DNA of 34,089 nt from an uncultured Bacteroidota bacterium (lineage in GTDB: Bacteria > Bacteroidota > Bacteroidia > UKL13-3). Of the stretch, positions 8,958 to 17,132 are shown piece by piece. The translations under genes and the position numbers were made by a program. The stretch is taken from contig CAISCU010000007.1 of assembly GCA_903883965.1 (NCBI GenBank), forward strand, positions 1 through 34,089. The letters are read 5' to 3'. How positions within the stretch are numbered: position 1 is the first letter of the stretch; every line of letters starts with the position of its first letter. The notes beneath the pieces were generated by a model. It was not told the DNA's origin and searched no databases. It worked only from the letters and a program-made list of their open reading frames with translations.

Positions 8958-10397
8958 TTACCTGATGTATACTTCTACTCTAGCTGTTCTGTTTATTCCA
9001 GTTGCATTTTGGCAACAAGCAACATAATCACCTGCTGAATATGAACCCACTCTATCAGATGTAACCCCTATTCCTCCAGTTACGTCATCTGATAACATGT
9101 TTCCATTTGGGTACAATCCCCCGCCATTTTCATTCCATCCAAAACCCCATCTAGTTCTAGAGGCCAATCCTGAGCCTCCATCATTGTAAAAGTTGAAGCC
9201 ATAAAAACGCACATCGGGCTGAGAACTAAATATACTTCCTTTTCCAGCAAAATTATTGGCATCGGAGAAGAACAACCTGCTCACATTTGACCAAAAATTA
9301 ATGGGTGTAATTTTAATGCCGTTATTAAAATTCTTTTGTTCCCAGGCCCAACAATTGTATGCCGTTAAACTCAAACTACCACCTACTGTATTGATATCAG
9401 GCCAAAGTGCCAGTAAGTCTCTACCTGCAAAATAGTTCATGGTATTGTACTTGGCATCGGCATCATTGCGGGTTAAATCTGTTGGGTTTAAGGTTGTAAC
9501 AGATGTCCAATGTGAACTTGAGTATTGAAATGTAGTTCCGCGTGTAGCCTTCATCATCATCATCCAACCACCACCATCAACGGCACTGTTCATGATGCAA
9601 TAAATTTGTGTAGGCCCTACATTGGGCAAATTGATCCAATAAACCCCATCGGTATTGGTACCTGTTTTATTCTTAATGTATTCTGCACTTGGCGCTGCAT
9701 AAACAGCACTTGAGCCATCTAATAATTTATCAATGTTTATTTCAGCAGCATGTTGTGTGAATATTTTTTTAAAACCACCACTCTCGGCACCTGTAGTACT
9801 GGTGTTTTTCCAATACAATTGAAGACCCTCTTCACCTCCACCTTCGTGCATTCTTACAGTAAATGGATAAGATTTTCCGGCCACCAAGCTTACCGTTGCT
9901 ATATTGGTATTGCTGTTTGAAATTGGATTTACTGCTATACCGTGGGCGCCATAATAGGAGATAACAACCGAACCATCAAAGGTAAAATCACAGGCATCAT
10001 CTGCATTTAAACAGAATGTATAATTTCCAGTTTCTAATGGAGTAAACAAGCCTTTCACCATGAATGAGAAATAATCGCCATTGTTCGGTATTGAGAAACC
10101 TGCTCCTGTTAATTTGGTGTAAAGATTCCAATCTAAAGGAAGCATTGAATTGGTTTTTCCTACTGAATGTAATCGGGTTGTTTGATAACTTGTATTGAAC
10201 AATTTATCAAAATCAGTTTTGTTTGAAATGAGCGCTGGATAATCGGTTGTGGCTCCGTTTCCACCATGGGTACTGTATATAAAATATTCTAATGCATAGC
10301 CTGTTGACCTATTGGGTGCAGTAACACCACTTAAACCCAATTGAGCCGAACTGGCAAGCGACCAAAATAAAAAAGCGATACAAAGAGCGACTCTCAT
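8958..10397 (-). CDS. Secreted PA14 plus fibrinogen-like domain protein
   Basis: A 479-residue exported protein with signal peptide MRVALCIAFLFWSLASSAQ. Residues about 35-205 are a PA14-like domain (GYALEYF, ETGNYTFCLNADDACDFTFDG, HEGGGEEGLQLYWKN). From about residue 230 the sequence is fibrinogen-like (GTNTDGVYWINL, IYCIMNSAVDGGGWMMMMK), a fold common in animal lectins and less so in bacteria. The protein ends CCQNATGINRTARVEVYIR. Both domains commonly bind carbohydrate, so the protein is probably a surface lectin or adhesin; this is inference from domain families. It follows the repeat protein by 1 base and precedes the LamG gene by 4 bases. Confidence 0.75.
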   Translation of the reverse strand: MRVALCIAFLFWSLASSAQLGLSGVTAPNRSTGYALEYFIYSTHGGNGATTDYPALISNKTDFDKLFNTSYQTTRLHSVGKTNSMLPLDWNLYTKLTGAGFSIPNNGDYFSFMVKGLFTPLETGNYTFCLNADDACDFTFDGSVVISYYGAHGIAVNPISNSNTNIATVSLVAGKSYPFTVRMHEGGGEEGLQLYWKNTSTTGAESGGFKKIFTQHAAEINIDKLLDGSSAVYAAPSAEYIKNKTGTNTDGVYWINLPNVGPTQIYCIMNSAVDGGGWMMMMKATRGTTFQYSSSHWTSVTTLNPTDLTRNDADAKYNTMNYFAGRDLLALWPDINTVGGSLSLTAYNCWAWEQKNFNNGIKITPINFWSNVSRLFFSDANNFAGKGSIFSSQPDVRFYGFNFYNDGGSGLASRTRWGFGWNENGGGLYPNGNMLSDDVTGGIGVTSDRVGSYSAGDYVACCQNATGINRTARVEVYIR

Positions 10398-10398
10398 A

Positions 10399-11427
10399 TT
10401 AGTTACTCATTTCACCAGAAGTAATGAATACATTGCTTCCCATATGTAAAATTGAAACCATAGAATACTGACCTGCTGTTTTGGTAAATCCATTTCTATT
10501 GTTTACGGTAGTACTACTTGCTGCAAAAGTAATTTGTCCGGTACCGTTTTGTACCACTGTACAATTGAAACCTGCAGGCAAACCCGAAGGGATGGTAAGA
10601 GTTACAGCTGTTGAATTGGTAAAATTCAAAATTTTTCCATTGTCGGCAGCAACCAATGTATAGTTTGCCGATTTGGCATTGATATTGGCCGCAAAACCAG
10701 ATAGTGTTGAAGTTGCTGAGTTGCCTCCGTTTAAACTTCCAGAAACAGTTGCACTTCCGTTCACATCTAATGTTGTTGCAGGACTTGAAGTACCAATACC
10801 CACATTACCTGTTGAATAATATATATTAGAACCCGAGGTTGTAAACTGACTCGAACGGCTATCGACATCTAATTTTTTCCAAGCAGTTCCATTCCAATAG
10901 TAAATACCTGGTACAACATCTGAAGCGGTTGCAGTATTGTAAACCACCAAGCCTGAAGCTGGAGATGTAACCGGGCTTGCTGTACTGCTTGCAGTTAAAG
11001 CCACTCTTGGAAGTAGCAATCCTTTGGTTGTTGAACTCAAATCTAAAATGGATGAAGCATCTGGTGAACTGGTTCCAACTCCTATGCTTCCTGTATTGTA
11101 GTATACATTAGAACCCGAGGTTGTAAACTGACTCGAACGGCTATCGACATCTAATTTTTTCCAAGCTGTTCCATTCCAATAGTAAATACCTGGTACAACA
11201 TCTGAAGCGGTTGCAGTATTGTAAACCACCAAACCTGTGGCTGGAGATGTTACCGGGCTTGCTGAACTGCTTCCTGTTAAAGCCACTCTTGGCAGTAACA
11301 ATCCTTTGGTTGTTGAACTCACTTCCAACATGGACGATGCATCTGGTGTATTGGTGCCAATTCCAACCTGTGCATTCACTGATACTGAAATGAGTACCAA
11401 GCAAATAAACGTATATAAAGTTTTCAT
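10399..11427 (-). CDS. Secreted tail-fibre-like repeat protein
   Basis: A 342-residue protein from the ATG at 11427, with signal peptide MKTLYTFICLVLISVSVNAQ. It then has two near-identical 94-residue units (residues 25-118 and 119-212) built on PDASS-L-SSTTKGLLLPRVALT and GIYYWNGTAWKKLDV motifs, and a C-terminal region resembling a tail-fibre or head-like beta domain (NGKILNFTNSTAVTLTIPSG). Bacteroidota often encode such VGIGT-repeat proteins at the cell surface and their function is unknown. An upstream start at 11451 overlaps the promoter box at 11449-11456 and would hide the signal peptide, so I reject it. It is the first gene of the operon. Confidence 0.72.
   Translation of the reverse strand: MKTLYTFICLVLISVSVNAQVGIGTNTPDASSMLEVSSTTKGLLLPRVALTGSSSASPVTSPATGLVVYNTATASDVVPGIYYWNGTAWKKLDVDSRSSQFTTSGSNVYYNTGSIGVGTSSPDASSILDLSSTTKGLLLPRVALTASSTASPVTSPASGLVVYNTATASDVVPGIYYWNGTAWKKLDVDSRSSQFTTSGSNIYYSTGNVGIGTSSPATTLDVNGSATVSGSLNGGNSATSTLSGFAANINAKSANYTLVAADNGKILNFTNSTAVTLTIPSGLPAGFNCTVVQNGTGQITFAASSTTVNNRNGFTKTAGQYSMVSILHMGSNVFITSGEMSN
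10792..11355 (-). repeat. Two tandem 282-base coding repeats (94 residues each)
   Basis: Copy 1 spans 11355-11074 and copy 2 spans 11073-10792. Long stretches are base-identical between copies, for instance from TTAGAACCCGAGG (10826 and 11108) across the TGGAATGG region. The high DNA identity implies a recent duplication or gene conversion. Confidence 0.85.
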
Positions 11428-11448
11428 TTTAAAGATGTTACTATTTTT

Positions 11449-11456
11449 CAAATGTA
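11449..11456 (-). promoter_or_regulatory. Minus-7 box of the adhesin-like operon
   Basis: CAAATGTA on the plus strand is TACATTTG on the minus strand, a perfect TAnnTTTG box. Transcription would begin about 15 bases before the ATG at 11427. I see no TTG at the expected minus-33 spacing. Confidence 0.5.
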
Positions 11457-11627
11457 TTGAAACTTGTTAGCTGAATTGACAGTATAAGTATGAAAATATC
11501 CACTCCATTTTAAACTAGTCAAGTTTAGTATTCAAGTCTTTGATAGGATTAACCAATAAATTAATGCCAAAAAAATAAATCTACTACAAACAACTATTAT
11601 TCAGCGCATTAAATAATCTGATTCTAA

Positions 11628-11652
11628 AAAAAACAAAAAAGCTTTGTTTCAT
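11628..11652 (-). terminator. Possible terminator of the methyltransferase/PAP2/ZIP operon
   Basis: Just after the ZIP stop, the minus strand reads AAACAAAGC followed by TTTTTTGTTTTTTTT. A short AACAAA/TTTGTT stem with a long T-tract is possible. The stem is weak, so the call is tentative. Confidence 0.35.
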
Positions 11653-11658
11653 TTTGGG

Positions 11659-12393
11659 TCAAATGCTCCAAAAATGTATGAGTTGAGTTGCAAGCAATGC
11701 AGTTGCAATACCTAAAATAACTGCCAAAAGTTTGGCTTTAGGAAAGGCATGTTTTTCGCTGCTCTCAAATAATATGGTAGTAGATATGTGTAAAAAAGTA
11801 CCAATTACAAAAGCCAACAAATAATCGAACACTATATTTGGAATGTGCTTAGATATAAAACCACTGCTAATGGCTCCAAATGGAGACATACAAGCGTAAA
11901 GCAACAAACATAGTAAGATTGCCTTTGGACTGATTTTAATTCCTTTTAACAAGGTTACCATGGTAAATGTTGCTGGAATTTCATGCAAGAAAATACCAAT
12001 GATTAAGGCCCAACCTGCCGTATCGGATGGATTGAATGCTCCTAGAGGAATGCCTTCAGTATATGAATGAAAACCCATACTGATGAGAATTCCTGTTGGA
12101 ATGACTTTATTTTTAAGGTGTTTATTAAGGTGTAAATGTCCATGTTCTACCCCCTCTGAAAACCTTTCTAAAAACACCTGAAATAAAAATCCCAATAAAA
12201 CGAACAAGCCTTTATTGGCATCGAAACTTTGAAAAGCTTCAGGAATTAACTGTGTCAATGTAACTGAGAGCAAATAGGCACCCGCAAATGACAAAAACAA
12301 TTTCAATTGTTTTTCGTACATCAATGTACTGTAAAATGCGATCATTCCACCTAACAACGGCCCTAACATCAATATAATTAAGCTAATTCCCAT
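11659..12393 (-). CDS. ZIP-family divalent metal transporter
   Basis: A 244-residue integral membrane protein with about eight hydrophobic segments. The ZIP signature residues are present: His109 and Glu113 in HSYTEG, and HEIP at 137-140, the pair of helices that form the metal site. A His-rich stretch (GVEHGHLHLNKH, 81-92) lies in the loop expected between segments III and IV. ZIP proteins import Zn2+ or Fe2+/Mn2+ into the cytosol. It overlaps the PAP2 gene by 16 bases and is the last gene of its operon. The metal cannot be told from the sequence. Confidence 0.85.
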   Translation of the reverse strand: MGISLIILMLGPLLGGMIAFYSTLMYEKQLKLFLSFAGAYLLSVTLTQLIPEAFQSFDANKGLFVLLGFLFQVFLERFSEGVEHGHLHLNKHLKNKVIPTGILISMGFHSYTEGIPLGAFNPSDTAGWALIIGIFLHEIPATFTMVTLLKGIKISPKAILLCLLLYACMSPFGAISSGFISKHIPNIVFDYLLAFVIGTFLHISTTILFESSEKHAFPKAKLLAVILGIATALLATQLIHFWSI

Positions 12394-12950
12394 TTATTAT
12401 ATATGTATTTAAGAATATAATTACTAAAAGCCAATCCAAATAAAATGCCACATAAAGCTCCAACCATTACATCGGTAGGATAATGCACTCCAACATAAAC
12501 CTGAGCAAATGCAATGCTACTTGCCCAAAATAAAAACAAAATCCAATAGCCTTTACCAACTTTCAATACTTTTGAAAAGAAAACCGCTATGGCAAAATGA
12601 TTGCAGGCATGTGCCGATATAAAACTAAACCCCCTACAACTTTCAATTAAATGCCTTACCATCCCTTTTAATTCAGGTGCAGAGCAAGGTCTGATTCGTT
12701 GAAATGTATTTTTTACCAAATTTGCACTGAATTGATCTGAACAAAATACCATCAATGCAATTGCCAGTAGTAACCAGACTGATAGTTTTCCATATTTTTT
12801 TATTAAAAAAAACAGAAGCACCAGGTAAAAAAGATACCAGGTTTCTTGCATTCTCAAATAAGGACATAGCCAATCTAATACAGGATTTGCCAAACCATTA
12901 TTGATGAATAGAAATAATTGCCGGTCTATTTGTAGGAGTTGTTCAAGCAT
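12378..12950 (-). CDS. PAP2-family membrane phosphatase
   Basis: A 190-residue protein with about five to six membrane spans. PAP2 motif 1 is Lys80...Arg87-Pro88 (KNTFQRIRP), motif 2 is SAH at 112-114, and motif 3 is HYPTD with His156 and Asp160. The arginine usual six residues before that histidine is Gln150 here (AQVYVGVH), a change I believe recurs in Bacteroidota members. The family dephosphorylates lipid phosphates such as undecaprenyl diphosphate or phosphatidylglycerol phosphate at the membrane. Its start overlaps the methyltransferase gene by 8 bases. Confidence 0.82.
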   Translation of the reverse strand: MLEQLLQIDRQLFLFINNGLANPVLDWLCPYLRMQETWYLFYLVLLFFLIKKYGKLSVWLLLAIALMVFCSDQFSANLVKNTFQRIRPCSAPELKGMVRHLIESCRGFSFISAHACNHFAIAVFFSKVLKVGKGYWILFLFWASSIAFAQVYVGVHYPTDVMVGALCGILFGLAFSNYILKYIYNKWELA

Positions 12951-13683
12951 GTTTCTTAGCTGCTAAAATAATTAACCTTTCAGAGTTATTCTCATCGAAA
13001 TCATTTAAATAGTAGTCGCCCCAGCATTGCAGCATTTCAAAGCCACTTTGGTTTAGCATTTGCTTAAAATCTGTATGAGAAAGTGCTTGAACTTTTTCTT
13101 GAAAATAAAAATCGTTTCCGGCATCCGTAAAGCGTATATCTTTAAGAATAGCACCTGCTTCTGGTTTTTTCTCAATTTGAAAAGTAATTCCAGATAAGGT
13201 TTTAGATGCCGATGGCACTAATTTTTCTAAAACGGTTTTACAATTGAAAAAATCGATCAAGAGCAAACCATCAGCTTTGAGTGCTTTGTGAATGCCTTCT
13301 AGTACTTGAACATTCACCTCAAATGAATCAAAATAACCAAAACTAGTAAACAAGTTCAATGCCAAATCAAATGCCGCATTGTAATCAAGTTTCCTTAAAT
13401 CCTTCACTTCAAAAGACAAAGTATTGGATTGAAATTCATTTGCAGCTGCAATGCTTTGTGGAGACAAGTCTACACCAGTTACCTGAAAGCCCAATTTGTT
13501 TAAATAAACTGCATGTCGACCTTTGCCACAAGCTAAATCAACTATTTGAGCCGTATGAGAAGGCTTTAAATAAGCCATCAATCTACTCATAAATTGTTCC
13601 GCTTCGGTATGGTTTCTTTCTTGATACAAGATATGATAATAACTTGAATCAAACCATTGGGCAAACCACTCTTTGTTACTCAT
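12943..13683 (-). CDS. Class I SAM-dependent methyltransferase
   Basis: A 246-residue cytosolic protein. Motif I, which binds S-adenosylmethionine, is DLACGKG at 49-55, followed by an acidic Asp in VTGVDLSPQSI (motif II) and LALNLFTSFGYF (motif IV region). The N-terminus WFDSSYYHILYQERNH is typical of a Bacteroidota methyltransferase family of unknown substrate. It is the first gene of the operon with PAP2 and ZIP. No consensus promoter box is visible in the short gap before it, which holds the terminator of the pyrophosphatase gene, so some expression by read-through is possible. Confidence 0.82.
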   Translation of the reverse strand: MSNKEWFAQWFDSSYYHILYQERNHTEAEQFMSRLMAYLKPSHTAQIVDLACGKGRHAVYLNKLGFQVTGVDLSPQSIAAANEFQSNTLSFEVKDLRKLDYNAAFDLALNLFTSFGYFDSFEVNVQVLEGIHKALKADGLLLIDFFNCKTVLEKLVPSASKTLSGITFQIEKKPEAGAILKDIRFTDAGNDFYFQEKVQALSHTDFKQMLNQSGFEMLQCWGDYYLNDFDENNSERLIILAAKKHA

Positions 13684-13692
13684 GTTAGTTGC

Positions 13693-13723
13693 AAAAAAAA
13701 GGCTGCCATGAATGACAGCCTTT
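13693..13723 (-). terminator. Rho-independent terminator of the pyrophosphatase gene
   Basis: On the minus strand AAAGGCTG (13723-13716) pairs with CAGCCTTT (13705-13698), with an inner CAT/ATG extension, followed by a run of eight T (13700-13693). It sits between the pyrophosphatase stop and the methyltransferase start. Confidence 0.8.
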
Positions 13724-13737
13724 GTTATTTTTAGTGT

Positions 13738-16137
13738 TTAGTCTTCTTTACATTTTTTCTTGCAAGCATCGTCTGAATCACATTTGTGTTCATCTTTGCA
13801 TTCAGATGCTTCTTTGTGACAAGCGCCACCAATTGCATGTTTTTTGCAAAGTTCTTTCTGTTCAATGGTACACATCATGCTATCGCAGTATTGCTCACAT
13901 TCTTCTTGGGTCATGTTCATGCATTTTTGCATATCGCAATTGCCCATATCCATTTTTTCATTCATGCCAGCGCAACATTCTGTTTTTGCACCATTTACCA
14001 TTCCAGCTTCATCTTTGTTTAAGCCTTCAACAGCAATGTAAGGAGCAATTACCAATGAAACAATTGACATTAATTTAATTAAGATGTTCATTGAAGGACC
14101 AGATGTGTCTTTGAAAGGGTCACCAACTGTATCACCAGTTACTGAAGCTTTATGCGGTTCTGATTTTTTGTAAAATGTTTCGCCATTGATCACCACTCCT
14201 TTTTCGAATGATTTCTTTGCATTGTCCCAAGCACCACCTGCATTTGATTGAAAAATACCCATCAATACACCTGATACAGTTACACCAGCTAATAAACCAC
14301 CCAACACTTCAGGACCAAAAACAAATCCAACAATTACAGGTGTAATTAATGCAATTGCACCTGGCAACATCATTTCACGGATAGATGCTTTTGTTGAAAT
14401 GGCAACACATTTTTCATATTCAGGTTTTGCTTTGTATTCCATGATACCCGGAATTTCTCTGAACTGACGACGTACTTCTTGAACCATATCCATGGCTGCT
14501 CTTCCTACTGCCTGAATACACAATGCAGAGAAAATAAATGGAATCATACCACCTACAAATAAACCAGCCAAAACTGGCGCTTTGTAAATATCAATGGCAT
14601 CAATACCTGCAATACCTACGAAGGCTGCAAATAATGCTAAAGAAGTTAATGCTGCAGAAGCAATGGCAAATCCTTTACCTGTAGCAGCAGTTGTGTTACC
14701 AACAGCATCTAAATTGTCTGTACGCTCACGCACTTCAGGAGGCAATTGACTCATTTCTGCAATACCACCAGCATTGTCTGCAATTGGACCAAAAGCATCA
14801 ATTGCCAATTGCATAGCAGTTGTAGCCATCATACCAGCAGCTGCAATAGCCACCCCATATAAACCAGCAAAGTAGTATGAACCCATAATACCTGCTGCCA
14901 GAGTTAATATTGGAATAACAGTAGATTTCATCCCTACTGATAATCCACCAATGATATTGGTAGCATGACCTGTTGAAGATTGTTGAATGATAGATAAAAC
15001 CGGAGCTTTACCCATTGCTGTATAATATTCTGTTACAATACTCATGATGGCACCAACTACGGTTCCAACCAAGATGGCTCCGAATACACCTGCTTTGGTA
15101 AAAGTTACGCTTCTTAAAACGATATCGCCTTCAGGCAACATCCAGTTTACTACAAAATAAGATGCCAAAACGGTTAAGGCCATAGAAGCCCAGTTACCCA
15201 TATTCAATGCATTTTGAACATTTGATTTTTCGTCCTTGATGGTTACAAACCATGTTCCTACTATAGAGAAAATAATACCCAAACCACAAATAACCATTGG
15301 CAATAAAATTGGAGACATGCCATTGAAATTATCTGTAACAGTTACCTCTTGACCCAATACCATGGTTGCCAAAATAGTAGCCACATATGAACCAAATAAA
15401 TCGGCTCCCATACCTGCAACATCACCCACGTTGTCGCCCACGTTATCGGCAATGGTAGCTGGGTTACGAACGTCATCTTCAGGAATACCTGCTTCTACTT
15501 TACCTACTAAATCTGCACCTACATCGGCAGCTTTGGTATAAATACCACCACCAACTCTAGCAAACAATGCAATTGATTCAGCGCCTAAAGAAAAACCTGT
15601 CAATACTTCAATGGCAGTTTTAACTGTTTCAGCGCCTAAATCAGCGAAAATGCTTAAAAAGGCAATGAACAATCCGCCCAAACCTAAAACCGCTAAACCC
15701 GCAACACCTAATCCCATTACTGTTCCACCAGTAAATGAAACTTTTAATGCTTGTTTTAAGCTGGTTCTAGCTGCTTGAGTGGTACGCACATTGGCTTTGG
15801 TAGCCACTTTCATACCTATATATCCAGCAGTTGCTGAAAATACTGCTCCTATTATAAATGAGATTGAAATGATCCAGCTCGAATGAATGGGTTTGCCATT
15901 GATTTCATGAATAGTTCCTGAATAAGCTAACAATGCGGCTGCAATTGCTACGAAAATGCTCAACACTTTCCATTCTGCTTTTAAGAATGCCATGGCACCA
16001 TCTGCAATGTAACCAGCCAATTCCTGCATGTTTTTGTCTCCGGCGTCTTGCTTAGAAACCCAAGCACTTTTTACCGCCATTACTAGCAATCCAATAATCC
16101 CTAAGAGGGGAACCATGTAAATTAAATAATTACTCAT
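13738..16137 (-). CDS. hppA: Membrane-bound ion-pumping pyrophosphatase with Cys/Met-rich tail
   Basis: A 799-residue protein with about 16 membrane spans, hydrolysing pyrophosphate to pump H+ and/or Na+. The catalytic signatures are [11 protein letters not shown] at 205-215 and DNVGDNVGD at 231-239. [10 protein letters not shown] carries Ala where K+-independent enzymes have Lys, so the pump should be K+-dependent. Whether it moves Na+ or H+ is not decided. Bacteroidota homologues are usually about 730-760 residues; here the end (about 713-799) is an added tail with 13 Cys and 8 Met, for example [18 protein letters not shown]. In this family both termini face outward, so the tail should be periplasmic. 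The tail is unusual and its role is unknown. Confidence 0.93.
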   Translation of the reverse strand: MSNYLIYMVPLLGIIGLLVMAVKSAWVSKQDAGDKNMQELAGYIADGAMAFLKAEWKVLSIFVAIAAALLAYSGTIHEINGKPIHSSWIISISFIIGAVFSATAGYIGMKVATKANVRTTQAARTSLKQALKVSFTGGTVMGLGVAGLAVLGLGGLFIAFLSIFADLGAETVKTAIEVLTGFSLGAESIALFARVGGGIYTKAADVGADLVGKVEAGIPEDDVRNPATIADNVGDNVGDVAGMGADLFGSYVATILATMVLGQEVTVTDNFNGMSPILLPMVICGLGIIFSIVGTWFVTIKDEKSNVQNALNMGNWASMALTVLASYFVVNWMLPEGDIVLRSVTFTKAGVFGAILVGTVVGAIMSIVTEYYTAMGKAPVLSIIQQSSTGHATNIIGGLSVGMKSTVIPILTLAAGIMGSYYFAGLYGVAIAAAGMMATTAMQLAIDAFGPIADNAGGIAEMSQLPPEVRERTDNLDAVGNTTAATGKGFAIASAALTSLALFAAFVGIAGIDAIDIYKAPVLAGLFVGGMIPFIFSALCIQAVGRAAMDMVQEVRRQFREIPGIMEYKAKPEYEKCVAISTKASIREMMLPGAIALITPVIVGFVFGPEVLGGLLAGVTVSGVLMGIFQSNAGGAWDNAKKSFEKGVVINGETFYKKSEPHKASVTGDTVGDPFKDTSGPSMNILIKLMSIVSLVIAPYIAVEGLNKDEAGMVNGAKTECCAGMNEKMDMGNCDMQKCMNMTQEECEQYCDSMMCTIEQKELCKKHAIGGACHKEASECKDEHKCDSDDACKKKCKED

Positions 16138-16177
16138 ATGTATAGTTTTAAATTTATTTTAATCTTTAATAAGCCTG

Positions 16178-16185
16178 CAAAAATA
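16178..16185 (-). promoter_or_regulatory. Minus-7 box of the pyrophosphatase gene
   Basis: CAAAAATA on the plus strand is TATTTTTG on the minus strand, a perfect TAnnTTTG box. It gives a leader of about 30-40 bases before the ATG at 16137. No clear TTG lies at the minus-33 position. Confidence 0.5.
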
Positions 16186-16301
16186 GGCTTTGACTGTGAT
16201 TTTTCTACTATTGGAAAATTAAGGGAAACTACCATGTTGACTAACAGGCAATTACCAAACAGCTCCTAACAAAATTTAAGCTTAAAAATTAGTTTCGAGG
16301 C

Positions 16302-17132
16302 ATGAAAGTCTACCCCATACTGATCATTTTCTTGTTTCGAATACCCGTATTGGCTCAATCAACAGGCATAGTACCTGGTGTTTCTGCTATACATTACCCC
16401 TCACAATGTTTGAATTTAAATGCGGTGGGGTCTGCCCTCCAATTTCCAGCTTGTGGCCTAGACTCTGCACAACTATGCGTTTTATTAAATAACCAATTCA
16501 ATGCTTTTGACCCAAGTATTCAAAACCAATCAATGGCCATTTTGGGGAATGTGAAACCCTTTGGATACAAAATAGGAATGGCTCAATTTGGTAACAACCT
16601 TTACCAACAACAAAGTATGTTGATGGGCTTACAATTAAAATTGTTTGATAAAGTAAAAATGGGCGCTGAATTTCAATTTGCAAGATCTGCCATTTTAGGT
16701 TATCAAACTTACAATATGATTGGTGTAGCTATTGGTTTTGCAATTCCCTTGAACTCATACCTTTTTTACTTAAATAAAATTGGCTTCCATTTGAACCAAA
16801 CTCAAGAAATAAAAACACCTGCAAGTTTAGCCTACAATCATGTTTTGTTTGTGAGGCCAATTTCAACGTTTGCAGTATATGGAAATTATTTAAAAACAGT
16901 TGAATTACAACATGCAATGTTTTCATTGGGGTGTCAGTTGCAACTGAATCAAACCCTCAGTAGTTCTATGAATTTTAGACCCGAACAACAACAATTGACG
17001 CTTGGTTTGGAGTTTAGACTTAAAAAGACCCAGCTTGTAATTGAAACAAAATTAAGCCAAGCAATTGGTGTGGGCTATTTTCTGGCGTTGAGCAAATATT
17101 TTGCACAGAATGAAAGGAAAACAATCAGGTGA
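16302..17132 (+). CDS. Outer-membrane beta-barrel-like protein of unknown function
   Basis: A 276-residue protein with a signal peptide (MKVYPILIIFLFRIPVLAQ). The remainder alternates in beta-barrel fashion (KIGMAQFGNNL, KVKMGAEFQFARSAI, YNMIGVAIGFAIPL, QQQLTLGLEFRLKK). I do not recognise a named family; it is broadly like PorP/SprF-type Bacteroidota barrels. It overlaps the downstream helix-hairpin-helix gene by 4 bases (GTGA), so the two are co-translated and probably work together. A TAGTTTCG sequence at 16290-16297 is a one-mismatch promoter box but lies so close to the ATG that it would give a leaderless transcript. Confidence 0.6.
   Translation: MKVYPILIIFLFRIPVLAQSTGIVPGVSAIHYPSQCLNLNAVGSALQFPACGLDSAQLCVLLNNQFNAFDPSIQNQSMAILGNVKPFGYKIGMAQFGNNLYQQQSMLMGLQLKLFDKVKMGAEFQFARSAILGYQTYNMIGVAIGFAIPLNSYLFYLNKIGFHLNQTQEIKTPASLAYNHVLFVRPISTFAVYGNYLKTVELQHAMFSLGCQLQLNQTLSSSMNFRPEQQQLTLGLEFRLKKTQLVIETKLSQAIGVGYFLALSKYFAQNERKTIR

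Noticed and set aside
16290-16297. TAGTTTCG as promoter of the 16302 gene
   Set aside because: It has one mismatch and is so close to the ATG that the transcript would be leaderless; kept only as a remark.
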